This document shows, piece by piece, positions 61,764 through 64,000 of a DNA stretch of 64,000 bases. The stretch is from Dimargaris cristalligena. Taxonomy: Eukaryota; Kickxellomycota; Dimargaritomycetes; Dimargaritales; Dimargaritaceae. The DNA lies in the NCBI GenBank assembly GCA_027576995.1, contig JANBQC010000065.1:1-64000 (forward strand), read 5' to 3'. The position numbers and the translations under genes are program-made. The notes below the pieces were generated by a model that did not search any database, was not told where the DNA came from, and saw only the letters and a list, made by a program, of their open reading frames with translations. Position 1 is the first letter of the stretch, and every line of letters begins with the position of its first letter.

Positions 61764-63238
61764 TGTGCTTGAAGGGATGTGTGAACGGCACGTAAGGCAG
61801 GGACAAATGTAAAGAAGAAAAGGGATATAGCAAACGGAATGAATTGGTCCAAGCAAGGAAAATAACTTAGCCAAAATAAAGACGCAACGAAACGAAAAAG
61901 ACAAAACGGTTAAGCCAAAATCAACGAATCTGAGAAACTCCTATGAGTGGTGGTGGAAGGGGGGGAAATAGGTCGCCTGATATCCAGGCGCTGGGAGAAT
62001 AAGAGGCATGTTTAACCATTAAGGCATTCCTCAAATTCCGATATACTGTTTGGGGTTATTAGAGCTACCTTACCGGCATTAGTGACTAAAAATTCATGGA
62101 AATGGAACTCCCTCTACTAATGGTATAGTATTCCATACCCCCTTTCTACGAGGCTGGGTAATAGGGCCCTTATTTTGATGCCGTTTCTGTTCTCTTCATT
62201 CCGGAAAGTGCCTCAGAAGGCAGAAAAGAAACTATGCAACATTTCCCCAGTTAACACGCCTACCAATCCTACAATTAAATCCAGGTCTTGTGAATGAAGG
62301 TATTATTCAATCTTCCCACTTGACCACCACTACCATCTACCATGAACTCTGCGAAGGCAGTATTGGAATATCTGTGGACTGAAGAATCGCGGGATCTTCG
62401 AGTATTTGACATTCATATTCCCTTTAAAACCATCTTCCATACAAAAACAAGCGCAGTTCTAATTGTACCAAGAAAATGGAAACTGAAATATAATACCCAC
62501 AGCATGCTATGATACACCCAGGTTCTCTAATTTTTGTTGAGGAATATGTACCTACGTGTTCTTTATCCTATCCTATTTTTATCCAATTACGTTAGTTTAT
62601 TCTGCTATCATGAGATCATTCATATTAGCCACTTACATTTCACCTCACAGAAAATTACAGTTCAATAAAACTAACCACCTAGAGGCACCTACCGTCCTCT
62701 AGCTGCTTTCTTCCCTTTCTTCCAGTTGTATTTCCCTTAAGTCCTTAGTATTCCAATAATTCTATCCCATCATATAAATCTTACGGAAACTTACAGTAAC
62801 ATAGAAACACCTTGTTGGTATCCTAATTGAGGCTCACCCTGCTTCATCACTTACGGTCCTGTTAATGATGAGTATAAGGATTCTGCAGCAGATAATTGAT
62901 ACCCATGTATCTAGATAAAACCCATTCAAAACCTGATACCCACTATATTAACACGGCATTTGGGGCCGAAACTGGCCCATTATACCGCTCTTCATATCCA
63001 AAATAAAAAGTATGTTTTTATTAATGTTTACGTAGTGTTCCCGTTAAAACCGTCCAGGGTCTGCAGGGAGAACTGGAAATGCGGTGAAAATGGATTATTG
63101 ACATGGTAATAATAATTGAAGGGAACCTTCAAAAACTAGGAAGTAACGGGAGTTGTTGAATTTGATAACAGCGAATGGGTGCAAATCCCCCCGTCCTGCT
63201 GGTGGTTATGCTAGCCACTCTATTAAGTAAGTGACCAG
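61764..63238. other. Intergenic region between ERH and a secreted protein
   Basis: Mostly AT-rich with no strong gene. A 56-codon frame at 62342-62512 is listed separately. The first part (61764-62000) is likely the ERH promoter. Confidence 0.35.
62342..62512 (+). CDS. Possible 56-residue small protein
   Basis: ATG in a good context (CTACCATGA) opens a frame with balanced residues (LEYLWTEESRDLRVFDIH, VLIVPRKWKLKY) and a TGA stop. It has no signal peptide and no family that I recognise. Its composition is less AT-biased than its flanks. It could be a small gene, an exon or a relic; evidence is limited. Confidence 0.2.
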   Translation: MNSAKAVLEYLWTEESRDLRVFDIHIPFKTIFHTKTSAVLIVPRKWKLKYNTHSML

Positions 63239-63769
63239 CTACGGGATGACAAAATCAGAAACGTTGGAGCTGCCGCTATATAAAAAGTTAAAAAAAGCCG
63301 GAGCCCCTCTTAAAATATATCTCGCATGGACTTCTGGATAAATCACGTCCCGCTTTTCGACCATAATTTTTACCGGCCGGGTCGAATTTTCAAAAGGCGC
63401 CACTTCGACTGCTCGTTTTTTTGTATCCACATCTGGCCTTCTGTTCGATATCCCTCGGTTGACGGCGGCAATGGGTCTGGACCAGGTATTATCGAAATTG
63501 TCAGCTAAGTGGTCATAGAGGCCTTTAGCTGGATTCTCGTATTCCAATTGTCTGGAAGAGCGTTGGTGAAAGGAAGCTTGATTTAGAGACTGGCGGCCTT
63601 TGAATAAAGAGTGTCGGCGATTCAAATGTTGGTTTTCGGCAATAAGGAATTCCGGGTTCTCTGGCATCGCTGGGAAGATGGCGTTCAGCGAATTGGGCGG
63701 TATTACCGAACCGTAGACCATGGTGAGTGTGGCGAGAAAAACTAGCCAAGAAGTCCTTACAGAAACCAT
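63239..63769 (-). CDS. Secreted precursor with several Kex2-like sites
   Basis: Intronless 176-residue frame. Signal peptide at 1-20 (WLVFLATLTMVYG), then a hydrophilic body with dibasic sites RR51-52, RR110-111, KKR117-119 and KR139-140. The last site would release a 36-residue C-terminal peptide (DVIYPEVHARYILRGAPAFF...). Two N-glycosylation sequons (NST about 128-130, NVS about 169-171). It has no cysteines and no repeat pattern. The arrangement suggests a processed secretory precursor (effector, pheromone-like or cell-wall peptide), but no family is recognised. The start is the first ATG. Confidence 0.6.
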   Translation of the reverse strand: MVSVRTSWLVFLATLTMVYGSVIPPNSLNAIFPAMPENPEFLIAENQHLNRRHSLFKGRQSLNQASFHQRSSRQLEYENPAKGLYDHLADNFDNTWSRPIAAVNRGISNRRPDVDTKKRAVEVAPFENSTRPVKIMVEKRDVIYPEVHARYILRGAPAFFNFLYSGSSNVSDFVIP

Positions 63770-64000
63770 ATTGAATGGAGTATCCGATAGTGCAGGTTGT
63801 GGGGCTTTGTGAGATACTGAAATAATACCTATAAAAAAATGCGCCAGACTGGTACAGAGGCAGCCAATGTCAATATGTGGAATTATAGGACCAATTTGAA
63901 ATAATATACCAGAAATGCTGAGTGAAATTGAATGTAAATATCTAAAATATGAGTCAAAATATAATTCGTAGTAAAGCTGCCGGGATAGACAAGTTAACCA
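63770..64000. other. Right edge, promoter side of the secreted precursor gene
   Basis: AT-rich, containing no supported gene. Confidence 0.4.

Noticed and set aside
1..64000. tRNA, rRNA, CRISPR or transposon genes
   Set aside because: By eye I saw no convincing A/B-box tRNA, no rRNA, no spaced direct repeats and no transposase or reverse-transcriptase motif; a covariance or profile search would be decisive.

Overview
The window is nuclear DNA from a filamentous, early-diverging fungus. GT-AG introns of about 150-800 nt, T/C-rich promoters, many di- to hexanucleotide microsatellites and eukaryote-specific families (TFIID subunits TAF12 and TAF13, ERH, a Cep57-type spindle-pole protein, TRM13, a HIG1-type Rcf2) establish a eukaryote. 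Small secreted proteins with Kex2-like sites and a GPI-type protein indicate a fungus. A giant bacterial-style NRPS in such a genome best fits a non-Dikarya lineage; a zoopagomycete (Dimargaritales- or Kickxellomycotina-like) or mortierellid relative is my inference, not something proven by the sequence.

Layout: 1-5 kb holds RCF2 (minus) and TRM13 (three exons). A ZNF277-type zinc-finger protein lies at 5.9-8.1 kb. At 9.8-11.5 kb are two small secretory-pathway proteins, a cationic peptide precursor and a Cys-rich GPI-type protein. About 3 kb of apparently gene-free DNA follows, then a kelch protein (14.5-16.8 kb). At 17.7-19.3 kb is a DUF676-type membrane-anchored serine hydrolase (minus). 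TAF13 (minus) and TAF12 (plus) form a head-to-head pair at 20.1-23.3 kb. A 2.5 kb repeat-rich stretch with a 51-base assembly gap precedes an 8 kb single-exon gene for a Cep57-family protein (25.8-33.8 kb). The stretch 36.1-59.9 kb is one uninterrupted 23.8 kb reading frame for a six-module non-ribosomal peptide synthetase. ERH (minus, two exons) and a secreted Kex2-site-rich precursor (minus) close the window.

The NRPS is the standout. It reads (C remnant)-A1-T1-E1-C2-[A2*-T2*]-C3*-A3-T3-E2-C4-A4-T4-C5-A5-T5-E3-C6-A6-T6-E-like. Module 2 has lost the A3 ATP-binding loop, the phosphopantetheine serine and (in C3*) the condensation motif, yet its frame is intact. The protein ends in an epimerase-fold domain lacking the catalytic Glu and has no thioesterase or reductase. 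The expected product is a peptide of about five residues with D-residues at up to three positions. It has no introns, unlike several neighbours, and no recognisable tailoring, transporter or regulator gene beside it. The other genes are ordinary housekeeping genes (transcription initiation, tRNA modification, respiration, mitosis) with no evident functional link to it.
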